Positions 47,916-56,525 of a stretch of 64,000 bases of DNA are shown one piece after another (the stretch's first letter is position 1; the number at the start of each line of letters is the position of its first letter). Source of the DNA: Sinimarinibacterium flocculans (GTDB lineage Bacteria > Pseudomonadota > Gammaproteobacteria > Nevskiales > Nevskiaceae); contig NZ_QICN01000004.1 of NCBI RefSeq assembly GCF_003201205.1, positions 1 to 64,000 of the forward strand. Reading direction: 5' to 3'. The position numbers were made by a program, and so were the translations under genes. The notes under the pieces are model-generated. The model was not told the DNA's origin, made no database searches, and saw nothing but the letters and a program-made list of their open reading frames with translations.

Positions 47916-48689
47916 ATGAGTTCGCCGCAGTCGGTCACGCGGGTGATCCACATCCTCGAAGCCCTGTGCGCGAGCACCGAGCCGGTAAGCCTTGCGCAGC
48001 TCAGCCGCAGCCTCAAGGCACCGAAGAGCAGCATCGCCGCGCTGCTGCGCGGACTGGCGCAGGCCGAGTTCGTCGTGCCGGCGGACGGTGCGTGGCGGCT
48101 GGGGCCGCGCGCCTTCGGACTGGGCAGTGCGCTGATCGAGGCGCGTCGCCGGCTGCAGTCCTCCGACCTGATCCGTGCTGGCATGCGCCGGCTCGCCGAG
48201 CGGTCCGGCGAAACGGTGTTGTTCGCCGTCGGGGATGTCGATGCCGACGCCCTGACCTATGTCGACGTGATCGAGAGCCGCAATGCCGTGCGCTTCTCGG
48301 TGTCCGTCGGCGATCGTCGGCCGCTGTTCTGCACGGCGGGCGGTCGCGCACTGCTGGCGGTGGCGTCGCCGGCACAGGTCCGCAGCTATTTCCGGACGCT
48401 CCGTCCGCGCGCGTTGACCGCGCAGACCGTCGTCGACAAGCGCCGGCTTGCCGGGATCATCGAGCAGGCACGCGAGAACGGCTTTGCGCAGACGATGGAC
48501 CAGGCCGCGGACGGCGCGACCGGCACGGCGTCCGCCGTGCGCGATGCCACCGGCGCGGCGCTCGGCGCACTGATCGTCGCCGCGCCCAGTTCGCGTCTGC
48601 AGGCGACGCGCGACGAACTCGCGCGCCTGGTGCGCGAAGAGGCCGCCGCCGTGTCGGCGACACTGGGATTTCGTGCGGCCGGTGGATAG
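47916..48689 (+). CDS. IclR-family transcriptional regulator
   Basis: This 257-residue protein has an N-terminal winged helix-turn-helix (SLAQLSRSLKAPKSSIAALL, residues about 25-44). An effector domain follows (GETVLFAVGDVDADALTYVDV ... CTAGGRALLA ... GTASAVRDATGA). IclR proteins usually control local aromatic or acid catabolism. It may regulate the upstream SDR/hydrolase or the downstream CoA-transferase cluster. No operator was found. GGGGGAG precedes ATG 47916. Confidence 0.88.
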   Translation: MSSPQSVTRVIHILEALCASTEPVSLAQLSRSLKAPKSSIAALLRGLAQAEFVVPADGAWRLGPRAFGLGSALIEARRRLQSSDLIRAGMRRLAERSGETVLFAVGDVDADALTYVDVIESRNAVRFSVSVGDRRPLFCTAGGRALLAVASPAQVRSYFRTLRPRALTAQTVVDKRRLAGIIEQARENGFAQTMDQAADGATGTASAVRDATGAALGALIVAAPSSRLQATRDELARLVREEAAAVSATLGFRAAGG

Positions 48690-48722
48690 CGCCGGCCGAT
48701 TCACTCGACGGGGGAGAAGGGG

Positions 48723-49100
48723 ATGAGGATCTTTCTGGTGATTTCCGCGCTCGGCTGGGGCGGCTACGGCCTCTACTGCCTGATCAATCCGGCGATGCTC
48801 GCCGAGTTGGCCGGGGTGACATCGACGACGCCCACCGGCGCGATCGAGTTGCGGGCGATGTACGGCGGTGCGCAGACGGGGATGGGTCTGTTCGCCGCCG
48901 TGGCCGTGTTCTGCGCCGCGTGGCAGCGTTCGGCGGTACTGGCGCTGGCCTTCGTCACCGGCGGCCTGTTCACCGCGCGGCTGATCGGTGCGCTGCTGGC
49001 CGGCGACTTCTCGTCCTACACCGTCGGCGGCCTCGGCTTCGAATTCGTCTTCACGGCGATCGCCATCGCCTTGCTGCGGAAGAGCGCCGCGACGACCTGA
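48723..49100 (+). CDS. DUF4345-like small membrane protein
   Basis: This 125-residue protein has four hydrophobic helices (about 2-20, 50-68, 70-90, 100-118) and the motif GAIELRAMYGGAQTGMGLF, typical of DUF4345. The role is unknown. It starts 34 nt after the IclR gene; GGGGGAGAAGGGG precedes ATG 48723. It ends 10 nt before the convergent CoA-transferase. Confidence 0.75.
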   Translation: MRIFLVISALGWGGYGLYCLINPAMLAELAGVTSTTPTGAIELRAMYGGAQTGMGLFAAVAVFCAAWQRSAVLALAFVTGGLFTARLIGALLAGDFSSYTVGGLGFEFVFTAIAIALLRKSAATT

Positions 49101-49109
49101 TCCTCGGGG

Positions 49110-50282
49110 TCAGCGTGAGGCTACAGTCGCGCCCACGCCCGCTTCATCGAGCACCTGCTGCGTGTGCGTGCCCAGTTCCGGCGCCGGGCCGGCGACGCGG
49201 CCGGGCGTGCGCGAGAACCAGGTCGGCACGCCGGGGAAGCGCACCGGGCCGTGTTCCGACTCGACCGTCTCGAAGAAGCCGACGGCGTTCAGGTGGGCGT
49301 TGTCGAACAGTTCATCCGGGGTGCGCAGCGGCGCCGCCGGAATGCCCAGTGACTGCAGCAGCTCCAGCCACTCGGCGGTCGTGCGTTCAAGGAAGGTGTC
49401 GCCCAGCAGGCCGTAGACGCGGTCGATCTGTTTGGCGCGCTGCTTGAGCGTGGCCAGTTCCGGACCGGCCCAGGACGGCTTTACCGCGTCGACGAACTTG
49501 GCCCACATCTTGTCGTTGTAGATCAGCGCCGAGATGTGGCCGTCCTTGGTGCGGTACGGCTTGCGGTTGCGCGCGACGGCGCGCGGGTAATGCGCCTTGG
49601 ACAGCGGCGGGCTGAACATCGCGCCGTTGGCGTGCTCGACGAGCATGAACGAGGCCATGGTCTCGAACATGCCGACCTCGACCTCCTGGCCCTCGCCGGT
49701 GCGCTCTCGATGGAACAGCGCCATGACCGTCGCATACAGCGCGGTCAGGCCCGCGACCTTGTCGGCGACGATGGAGCCGACGTAGTTCGCCTCGCCGGTC
49801 AGCATCTGCTGCACGGCGGTGAGGCCGCACTCGGCCTGGATGGTGTCGTCGTAGGCGGGCAGGTCGCGGTCGGGCCCGCGACGGCTGTAGCCGTAGGCAT
49901 TGGTGTAGACGATGTCCGGCTTGATGGGCGTAACGTCGTCGTAGGCGAAGCCGAGCCTGGCGATGGCCTTGGCGCGCATCGTGTGGATGAACACGTCGGC
50001 ATCGGCGATCAGCCGGCGCAGCGCCTCGCGGCCGGCATCGGTCTGCAGGTCGAGCACCACGCTGCGCTTGCCGCGGTTCACGTTGGCGAACACGCCCCCC
50101 ATCGTCGGCGACGGCCCGATCGAGATGTAGCGCGTGCCGTCGCCGTCGGGCGGCTCGATCTTGATCACGTCCGCACCCATGTCGGCCATGATCTGCGTGC
50201 AGTACGGCCCCATGACCATGGCGGTCAGGTCGACCACGCGCACGCCGGCGAGCGGACCGCTGCGCTGTGTCGGGTTGCCCAT
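49110..50282 (-). CDS. CaiB/BaiF family III CoA-transferase
   Basis: This 390-residue family III CoA-transferase has GVRVVDLTAMVMGPYC at the N-terminus, GADVIKIEPPDGDGTR, NRGKRSVVLDL and the catalytic D174 (VADKVAGL). It is opposite to and divergent from the ACAD at 50398 over a 115-nt promoter gap. It and the next four genes look like one pathway for a dicarboxylic or branched acyl-CoA. The acid is unknown. Confidence 0.88.
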   Translation of the reverse strand: MGNPTQRSGPLAGVRVVDLTAMVMGPYCTQIMADMGADVIKIEPPDGDGTRYISIGPSPTMGGVFANVNRGKRSVVLDLQTDAGREALRRLIADADVFIHTMRAKAIARLGFAYDDVTPIKPDIVYTNAYGYSRRGPDRDLPAYDDTIQAECGLTAVQQMLTGEANYVGSIVADKVAGLTALYATVMALFHRERTGEGQEVEVGMFETMASFMLVEHANGAMFSPPLSKAHYPRAVARNRKPYRTKDGHISALIYNDKMWAKFVDAVKPSWAGPELATLKQRAKQIDRVYGLLGDTFLERTTAEWLELLQSLGIPAAPLRTPDELFDNAHLNAVGFFETVESEHGPVRFPGVPTWFSRTPGRVAGPAPELGTHTQQVLDEAGVGATVASR

Positions 50283-50397
50283 GCCTACTGCTCCTGCCTG
50301 TGCTGCGGGAGCCGGATTGTTTCATGGATGTCGTACGGATTCCAGCACGATGAGCTAATATCGGCACGATCACTTGACGGCGGACCGGGGCGCTTCC

Positions 50398-51564
50398 ATG
50401 GACTTCTCCCTCACCGACGACCAGCAGAACATCCGCGACGCGGTGCTCCGGCACTGCGCGCAGTTCTCGGCCGAGTACTGGCTGGAGCGCGACCGCGAAG
50501 GCGTGTTCCCGCAGGACTTCTTCGATTCCATGGCCGATGCCGGCTGGATCGGCATCGCCATGCCGAGCGAGTTCGGCGGCTCGGGCCTGGGCATCACCGA
50601 GGCCGCGGTGATGATGCAGGCCATTGCCGAGTCAGGTGCCGGCATGACCGGTGCGTCGAGCATCCATCTGCCGGTGTTCGGCATGCAGCCGGTGGTGCTG
50701 TTCGGCACGGACGCGCAGAAGCAGGCGTTCATCCCGAATGTCGTGTCCGGCAAGGATCGCGTGTGCTTCGCGGTCACCGAACCCAACGCCGGGCTCAACA
50801 CCACGGAGCTGAAGACGCGCGCCGACAAGGTGGACGGCGGCTACCGCGTCAACGGCGAGAAGATCTGGATCTCCACCGCGCAGGTCGCCAACAAGATGCT
50901 GCTGCTGGCGCGCACCACGCCGCTGGACCAGGTCAAGCGCAAGACCGACGGCCTCACGCTGTTCTATACCGATCTCGACCGCAGCAAGATCGAGGTGCGG
51001 CTGATCCACAAGATGGGTCGCCACGCGGTCGACTCGAACATGCTGTTCATCACCGACCTGTTCATCCCGGACGAGCACCGCATCGGCGAGGAAGGGCAGG
51101 GCTTCAAGATCATCCTGCACGGTCTCAACCCCGAGCGCGTGCTGCTCGGCGCGGAGTCGGTCGGCATCGGCCGCGCGGCGATCCAGCGCGCCGCGCGCTA
51201 TGCGCGGGAGCGCGTGGTCTTCGGCCGGCCGATCGGCCAGAACCAGGGCATCGCGCATCCGCTCGCCAAGTGCTGGGCGCAGCTCGAAGCCGCCAACCTC
51301 ATGGTGATGAAGGCGGCGACGAAGTTCGACCAGCACGAGGACTGCGGCGTCGAGGCCAATGCCGGCAAGTACCTTGCCGCCGAGTTCGCCTTCGAGGCCT
51401 GCCATACGGCGATGCTGACGCTCGGCGGCATGGGCTACGCGCAGGAGTACCACGTGGAGCGCCTGCTGCGCGAGGTGCTGATCCCGCGCACGGCGCCAGT
51501 CAGCCCGCACATGATCCTCAACTTCCTCGCCGAGAAGGTGCTGGAACTGCCGAAGTCCTATTGA
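50398..51564 (+). CDS. Acyl-CoA dehydrogenase
   Basis: This 388-residue ACAD starts MDFSLTDDQQNIRDAV. AVTEPNAGLNTTELKTRADK and NGEKIWISTAQVANK give the FAD/substrate domain, and the C-terminus ends ILNFLAEKVLELPKSY. The end GGMGYAQEYHVERLLREV without a YEGT motif is typical of ACADs of the CaiA/FadE6-like group. Start 50398 was chosen over 50374 because it matches the family N-terminus. It is followed by a dispersed repeat, then the CitE-like gene. Confidence 0.88.
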   Translation: MDFSLTDDQQNIRDAVLRHCAQFSAEYWLERDREGVFPQDFFDSMADAGWIGIAMPSEFGGSGLGITEAAVMMQAIAESGAGMTGASSIHLPVFGMQPVVLFGTDAQKQAFIPNVVSGKDRVCFAVTEPNAGLNTTELKTRADKVDGGYRVNGEKIWISTAQVANKMLLLARTTPLDQVKRKTDGLTLFYTDLDRSKIEVRLIHKMGRHAVDSNMLFITDLFIPDEHRIGEEGQGFKIILHGLNPERVLLGAESVGIGRAAIQRAARYARERVVFGRPIGQNQGIAHPLAKCWAQLEAANLMVMKAATKFDQHEDCGVEANAGKYLAAEFAFEACHTAMLTLGGMGYAQEYHVERLLREVLIPRTAPVSPHMILNFLAEKVLELPKSY

Positions 51565-51575
51565 CGGTACTTTCT

Positions 51576-51682
51576 CCCTCCCCCCGCGAGCGGGGTGAGG
51601 GGTGCGCCGCAGGCGCGGGCGATCGCGCAGTCAGCCCCTCATCCGCCCTCCGGGCACCTTCTCCCCGCAAGCGGGGAGAAGG
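51576..51682. repeat. Compound palindromic repeat (CTCTCCCC family), copy 6
   Basis: The elements CCCTCCCCCC-GCGAGC-GGGGTGAGGGG and CCTTCTCCCC-GCAAGC-GGGGAGAAGG flank GGTGCGCC-type inner stems and GCCCCTCATCC. It sits between the ACAD and CitE-like genes and covers most of that gap. Confidence 0.68.
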
Positions 51683-51722
51683 AAGACCAGCAACGACTGA
51701 TGCACCTACGAACGATACTCAC

Positions 51723-52616
51723 ATGACCCAAGCCACCGAAACATTCAGCGCCCGATCCTGGCTGTTCGCGCCGGGCGACAGCGAGAAGAAGATGGAGAAG
51801 GCCGCGGCCAGCGCCGCGGACATCGCGCTGTTCGACCTGGAGGACGCGGTTGCCGAAGGCGAGAAGCCCAAGGCGCGCGCGATGGTGCTCGCCATGCTGC
51901 AGAAGGCGCAGCCTGCGGAGCGTGCGCGCCTGTGGGTGCGCATCAATCCGCTGCAGGGGCCGCATGCGCTGGCCGATCTCGCCGCAGTGATGCCGGGCAG
52001 GCCCGGCGGCATCATGGTGCCGAAGACGCGCGGCGGGCATGACCTGGTGGTACTGGATCACTACCTGTCCGCACTCGAAGCCGCGAACGGCATCGAGCCG
52101 GGCAGCACCAAGGTGTTCCCGCTGGTGACGGAGACCGCCGAGGGCATGCTCAGCACGGGCTCCTACGTCGACGCGCCGCGGCTGGTGGCGATGACCTGGG
52201 GTGCGGAGGATCTCGCCGACGAACTCGGTGCGAGCGAGAACAAGAACGCCGACGGCAGCTACGGCTTCACCTACGAACTGGCGCGCAGCCTGTGCCTGGT
52301 CGGCGCCGCGGCGGCGCGCGTGGCCGCCATCGACACGATCCAGGGCGACTTCAGGGATCTCGACGGTCTGCGCAAGCGCGCGACGCAGTGCCGTCGCGCC
52401 GGTTTCCGCGGCATGCTCGCGATCCACCCGGCGCAGGTCGAGGTGATCAACGAAGCCTTCCTGCCGACTGCCGAGGAGATCGCGCAGGCACAGGAGATCG
52501 TCGACCTGTTCGCGGCCAATCCGGGCGTGGGCGCCATCGGCTACAAGGGCGGCATGCTCGACCGGCCGTACCTGGCGCGCGCGCAGCAGCTGCTCAAGCT
52601 GGCGGGCAAGGCGTGA
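51723..52616 (+). CDS. HpcH/HpaI-family CitE-like acyl-CoA lyase
   Basis: This 297-residue TIM-barrel lyase has SWLFAPGDSEKKMEKA, DLEDAVAEGEKPKAR, the Mg/CoA-binding RINPLQGPH, VPKTRGGHD and ETAEGML, and a late AIHPAQVEVIN. It resembles citrate lyase beta, L-malyl-CoA and citramalyl-CoA lyases, and cleaves a beta-hydroxyacyl-CoA with a carboxylate into acetyl-CoA and a 2-oxoacid. Its stop overlaps the CoA-transferase/hydrolase start (GTGA). Confidence 0.88.
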   Translation: MTQATETFSARSWLFAPGDSEKKMEKAAASAADIALFDLEDAVAEGEKPKARAMVLAMLQKAQPAERARLWVRINPLQGPHALADLAAVMPGRPGGIMVPKTRGGHDLVVLDHYLSALEAANGIEPGSTKVFPLVTETAEGMLSTGSYVDAPRLVAMTWGAEDLADELGASENKNADGSYGFTYELARSLCLVGAAAARVAAIDTIQGDFRDLDGLRKRATQCRRAGFRGMLAIHPAQVEVINEAFLPTAEEIAQAQEIVDLFAANPGVGAIGYKGGMLDRPYLARAQQLLKLAGKA

Positions 52617-53884
52617 CGACGGTGACCGACGCGGCCGGGCTCGATCTCGGCCAGTACCTGCGGCGCGGCGACCGCATCGTCTGGGGCCAGGCCTGCGGCG
52701 AGCCGACGACGCTGATCGAGACGCTGATCGAACAGGCAGAGGGCATCGGCGAGCTGTCCGCGTTCGCGGCGACCAGTTTCTCGAAGCTGCTGACGGTGGA
52801 GGCGGCGGGCAAGGTCCGCCTGTCGAGCATGGGCGCGATCGGCACGCTGCGTACGCTGACGGCGGCCGGCAAGCTTGATGTGATTCCGTGTCACGTGAGC
52901 CAGGTGGGTCCGTACATCGAGCAGGGCCTGATCGGCTGTGACGTGGCCTTCGTGCAGGTCAGCCCGGCCGACGCGCACGGCAACCACAGCTTCGGCCTGA
53001 TCAGCGATTTCGTGCAGGCTGCGGTAAGCAAGGCGCGCGTGGTCATTGCCGAGGTCAACGACCAGGTGCCGTACACCTTCGGCGAGATGCTGCCGGCGTC
53101 GAAGATCACCTGTGCACTGCAGGTGTCGCGACCGCTGGTCGAAGTCCCTGCGGCGAAGATCACCGCCACCGACGAGGCGATCGCGAAATTCTCAGCGGCC
53201 TACATCGAGGACGGCGCGGTGATCCAGACCGGCGTCGGCGCGGTGCCCGACGCGATCCTGCGCCTGCTGGGCGACCGCAAGGACCTGGGCGTGCATTCAG
53301 GCATGCTCGGCGACGGCCTCGTCGACCTGATCGAGGCCGGCGTCGTCACCAATGCGCACAAGCGCATCGACCCGGGCGTGTGCATCAACGGCGCACTGAT
53401 CGGGACCCACCGCCTCTATCGCTGGGCGCACCGGAACACGGCGATACGCATGTGCGCCACCTCGTACACGCACGACGCCGCGGTACTCGCGCAGCTCGAC
53501 CGGCTGGTCACGATCAATTCGGCGTTGGAGGTCGATCTCACCGGCCAGGTCAACGCCGAGCAGAGCGGCAGCGCCTATCTGGGCGGCACCGGCGGGCAGG
53601 TGGACTTCGTGCGCGCCGGCGCACGCAGCCCCGGCGGGCGTTCGATCGTCGCGCTGGCCGCCACGGCCAAGGGCGGCAGCCTGAGCAAGATCGTGCCGGC
53701 GCTGTCCGGTCCGGTGACCACGGCGCGCACCGAGGCGGATGTCATCGTCACCGAGTTCGGCGCTGCCGAACTGCGCGGGCAGACCCTGGCCGAGCGGGCG
53801 CGGCGGCTGATCGCCATCGCGCATCCGGATTTCCGCGAGAACCTCGAGCGTGCGGCCCACGACACCTTCCGCCGCGGCTACTGA
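52613..53884 (+). CDS. Acetyl-CoA hydrolase / 4-hydroxybutyrate CoA-transferase family
   Basis: This 423-residue enzyme of CoA-transferase family I/AcH1 type has GLISDFVQAAVSKARVVIAEVN, the AVIQTGVGAVPDAIL-like IQTGVGAVPDAIL and the catalytic Glu in NSALEVDLTGQVNAE. GGTGGQVDFVRAGARS closes the site. It would free CoA from acetyl-CoA or swap CoA between acids. The GTG start overlaps the CitE-like stop, so the two act in the same step order. The substrate is unknown. Confidence 0.88.
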   Translation: MTTVTDAAGLDLGQYLRRGDRIVWGQACGEPTTLIETLIEQAEGIGELSAFAATSFSKLLTVEAAGKVRLSSMGAIGTLRTLTAAGKLDVIPCHVSQVGPYIEQGLIGCDVAFVQVSPADAHGNHSFGLISDFVQAAVSKARVVIAEVNDQVPYTFGEMLPASKITCALQVSRPLVEVPAAKITATDEAIAKFSAAYIEDGAVIQTGVGAVPDAILRLLGDRKDLGVHSGMLGDGLVDLIEAGVVTNAHKRIDPGVCINGALIGTHRLYRWAHRNTAIRMCATSYTHDAAVLAQLDRLVTINSALEVDLTGQVNAEQSGSAYLGGTGGQVDFVRAGARSPGGRSIVALAATAKGGSLSKIVPALSGPVTTARTEADVIVTEFGAAELRGQTLAERARRLIAIAHPDFRENLERAAHDTFRRGY

Positions 53885-54019
53885 TCGGCCTGAAATGATG
53901 AGACCTTGTTGGCATTACCCGCTGGACCGCGGTGCAGGCGGGGTATAGCGTAGATGTCGACATCGCGGCCATGGGGGGCGCGATCGGCTCCGGCCGCGAT
54001 TTTCAGGGAGGAGAACATC

Positions 54020-54814
54020 ATGAGCTTGACGCGACGCGCGCTCGTCGGAGTGATGCTGTGTATGCCGGTGCTGACGCATGCGGGCACTGATGCAGACGAC
54101 GTCATGCGCTGCATGAAGCGCAATGTCGTCGAGCAGGGTGCGCTGCGCGCGCTCGAGGTCACGACGACCGATTCCTCGGGCAAATCGAGCACGCTTGCGC
54201 TCAACATGTACTGGCAGGGCGAGGGCGACGAGGCCCGCGTCACCCTGCAGGTGTCGGAGCCGGAGTCACTGGCGGGTTCGGCCTACCTGATCCAGGAGAA
54301 CGGCGACGAGGCCGACGACCTGTTCGTCTATCTGCCGGCCGTGGGCAAGGTCCGCCAGATCGGTGGTGCCGCTAGGGGCGAGGACCTGTGGGGCACGACT
54401 TTCAGCTACGAGGACTTCAAGCTGGTCCAGGGCCTGCTGGTCGACGGCGCGGCGCGCAAGTTGGCGGATGCGACCGTCGCGGACCGGCCGGTCCATGTTC
54501 TGGAGACGGCCCTGGGCAGTATCGATTCGACGTTCAGCCGGGTGCTCGCCTACGTCGACAAGGAGAGCTGCACGATCCTGAAGGGCGAGTTCTTCGATCG
54601 TGAGGGCAAGTCGCTCAAGCTTCTCGAAGGCGATCTCTCGCTGCTGTTCGAAACGGCAGATGCGAAGGACCGGACGGTGTGGGTCCTGCTCGGCTACACG
54701 ATGAAGGATTTGCGCAGCGGCACCCGCAGCCTGGTCGAGCTGGGCGACATCCACCTGATGAAAGAGTCGCCCGCCGTGCTGTTCGAATCCGACGGCTTCT
54801 TCAAGACGCCGTAG
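54020..54814 (+). CDS. LolA-like outer-membrane lipoprotein-sorting protein
   Basis: This 264-residue exported protein has a signal peptide MSLTRRALVGVMLCMPVLTHAG, split as Arg-rich start, hydrophobic core and AxA-like HAG cleavage at about 22. The mature part has LFVYLPAVGKVRQIGGAARG and GTTFSYEDFKLVQG, as in LolA-like periplasmic proteins encoded with MMPL/RND exporters. It probably carries a lipid or lipoprotein to the outer membrane. ATG 54020 follows GGAGGAG. No exporter is adjacent; WS/DGAT is convergent. Confidence 0.8.
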   Translation: MSLTRRALVGVMLCMPVLTHAGTDADDVMRCMKRNVVEQGALRALEVTTTDSSGKSSTLALNMYWQGEGDEARVTLQVSEPESLAGSAYLIQENGDEADDLFVYLPAVGKVRQIGGAARGEDLWGTTFSYEDFKLVQGLLVDGAARKLADATVADRPVHVLETALGSIDSTFSRVLAYVDKESCTILKGEFFDREGKSLKLLEGDLSLLFETADAKDRTVWVLLGYTMKDLRSGTRSLVELGDIHLMKESPAVLFESDGFFKTP

Positions 54815-54866
54815 ACCCATCGGCGATCCCGGCGGATCGGACGGCGTCCGTGCAGCTCGACCGGAC

Positions 54867-56291
54867 TCAGGTCTTCTTGCGCGACCGCCTCGTGCGCTTG
54901 GCGGCCGGTGCCGGCGATGGGGCGGTCGCCGCCTCCAGCGCGACCAGTTCGTCTTCGAGGTAGTCGAGCACACGCTGCACCTGCGGCACCGTCTTGCGGC
55001 AGGCGATGAGGCCGAAGTCGACGAAGTCGTGGCGGCTGATGACCGTGATATTCAGGCCAAGGCCGTCGAGCAGCAGCGACGCCGGGTACAGGCCGGACAG
55101 CCGTGCGCCCTGCCAGTACATGTCCTCGCGCGGGCCGGGGACGTGCGACACCACCACGTTGCCGAGCGTGCGGTCCTTGAAGCGGCTCAGTACGGCGGCG
55201 ATCGCGCCAGGCATCAGCATCAGCGCGGCATAGCTCTGCACCTGCACCGGGCTGAAGTCCTTCATGCGCTGTTTGGCCTTATCCATGCAGCGCTTGATCG
55301 CGCGCAGGCGTTCGAGTGGATCGTCGATGTGCGTGGCCAGGTGGGTGATGGTGAAGGCGACCTCGTTGCCGAAGCCGGTGTGCTCGCGGCGCACCGACAC
55401 GGGCACGCCGGCGATCAGCGGCTTTTTGGGCAGCGCATCCAGGCTCTGCAGGTAGCGGCGCAGGGCGCCGCCGCACATCGCCAGCACCACGTCGTTGAGC
55501 GTCGCCTCGCAGGCCGCGGCCACGGCGCGCATGCGCGGCGTCGAGTACTGCTGCGCGGCGAAGCGGCGCGTGGCGCTGATCTTGCCGTTGAGGATGCACG
55601 GCGGTGCCTGGCCGACCAGGGCGACATCGGGATCGCGCAGGCGCGCATCGTTGAGCGCGTGGCGCGCCTGGCGCAGCACCGGCAGTGTCGAGCTGAAGCC
55701 GGCGCGGGCCACTTCGCGCAGCGCGACGAGCCCGCCGGCGGCCGGAGTCGGCACCGGCAGCGGCTGTGCGCCGGACTTGCGCGTCGGCACCTCCCAGATC
55801 GGCGGCATCGTCGCCGAGAGGGCCGGGTCCGTGGACATGGACTGCATCAGCAGGCGGATACCGGCGACACCGTCCACGACCGCGTGATGCACCTTGAGAT
55901 AGACGGCGACGCGTCCGCCCTCGATGCCCTCGATCAGGTAGATGCGCCACAGCGGGTAGGCGCGGTCCAGGTGACCGCCGTGCACGCGAGACACCAGCGC
56001 CAGCAGTTCGCGGATGCGGCCCGGCGTCGGCAGCGAGGTATGGACGAAATGATGGGCGAGGTCGAATTCCTCGTCGTCGACCCAGTAGTGCAGGCCGCGT
56101 CGGCGTTCGAGCCGCTGGTTGAACGGGGGTACCGTGGCGGTGGACTGCCGCAGACGGGCGGCCAGCCGCGCGGCGAAGTCGGGGGGGGCATCGGCCGGTG
56201 GTTCGAACAGCATCAGCATGCCGATGTGCAGCGGCTGTCTGCGGCTTTCCAGCCGCAGGAAGGTGTCGTCGATCAACGACAGCTTGTGCAT
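54867..56291 (-). CDS. Wax ester synthase / diacylglycerol acyltransferase (WS/DGAT)
   Basis: This 474-residue enzyme has the acyltransferase motif HHAVVDG (135-141), the N-terminal DDTFLRLES and the C-terminal NVVVSHVPGPREDMYWQGARL, all typical of bacterial WS/DGAT. It joins acyl-CoA to a fatty alcohol or diacylglycerol, storing carbon as wax ester or triacylglycerol. The C-terminal tail is Lys/Arg-rich (AAKRTRRSRKKT). It ends 52 nt from the convergent LolA-like gene. Confidence 0.92.
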   Translation of the reverse strand: MHKLSLIDDTFLRLESRRQPLHIGMLMLFEPPADAPPDFAARLAARLRQSTATVPPFNQRLERRRGLHYWVDDEEFDLAHHFVHTSLPTPGRIRELLALVSRVHGGHLDRAYPLWRIYLIEGIEGGRVAVYLKVHHAVVDGVAGIRLLMQSMSTDPALSATMPPIWEVPTRKSGAQPLPVPTPAAGGLVALREVARAGFSSTLPVLRQARHALNDARLRDPDVALVGQAPPCILNGKISATRRFAAQQYSTPRMRAVAAACEATLNDVVLAMCGGALRRYLQSLDALPKKPLIAGVPVSVRREHTGFGNEVAFTITHLATHIDDPLERLRAIKRCMDKAKQRMKDFSPVQVQSYAALMLMPGAIAAVLSRFKDRTLGNVVVSHVPGPREDMYWQGARLSGLYPASLLLDGLGLNITVISRHDFVDFGLIACRKTVPQVQRVLDYLEDELVALEAATAPSPAPAAKRTRRSRKKT

Positions 56292-56525
56292 GGTTGCGTC
56301 CTCCCCCGTACCCGTCCGGTTTTCGGCGCGTCCGGCGCCGACCGTCTACGCGGAACTATTTACGCGAGTCCCGCGGGCTGCGCTACAGCGCGGCGTGCCC
56401 GGGCGTTGCCCCCAACGGTGGCGCGAATGTTCCCGGTCGGCAGCGCGCCGCGCGCCTTCGTTGACAGCGCTGCCACGCTCGCCGACCTTCTGGTCCGGCA
56501 CGCGACAGTCGCCGGGAGCGCATCG

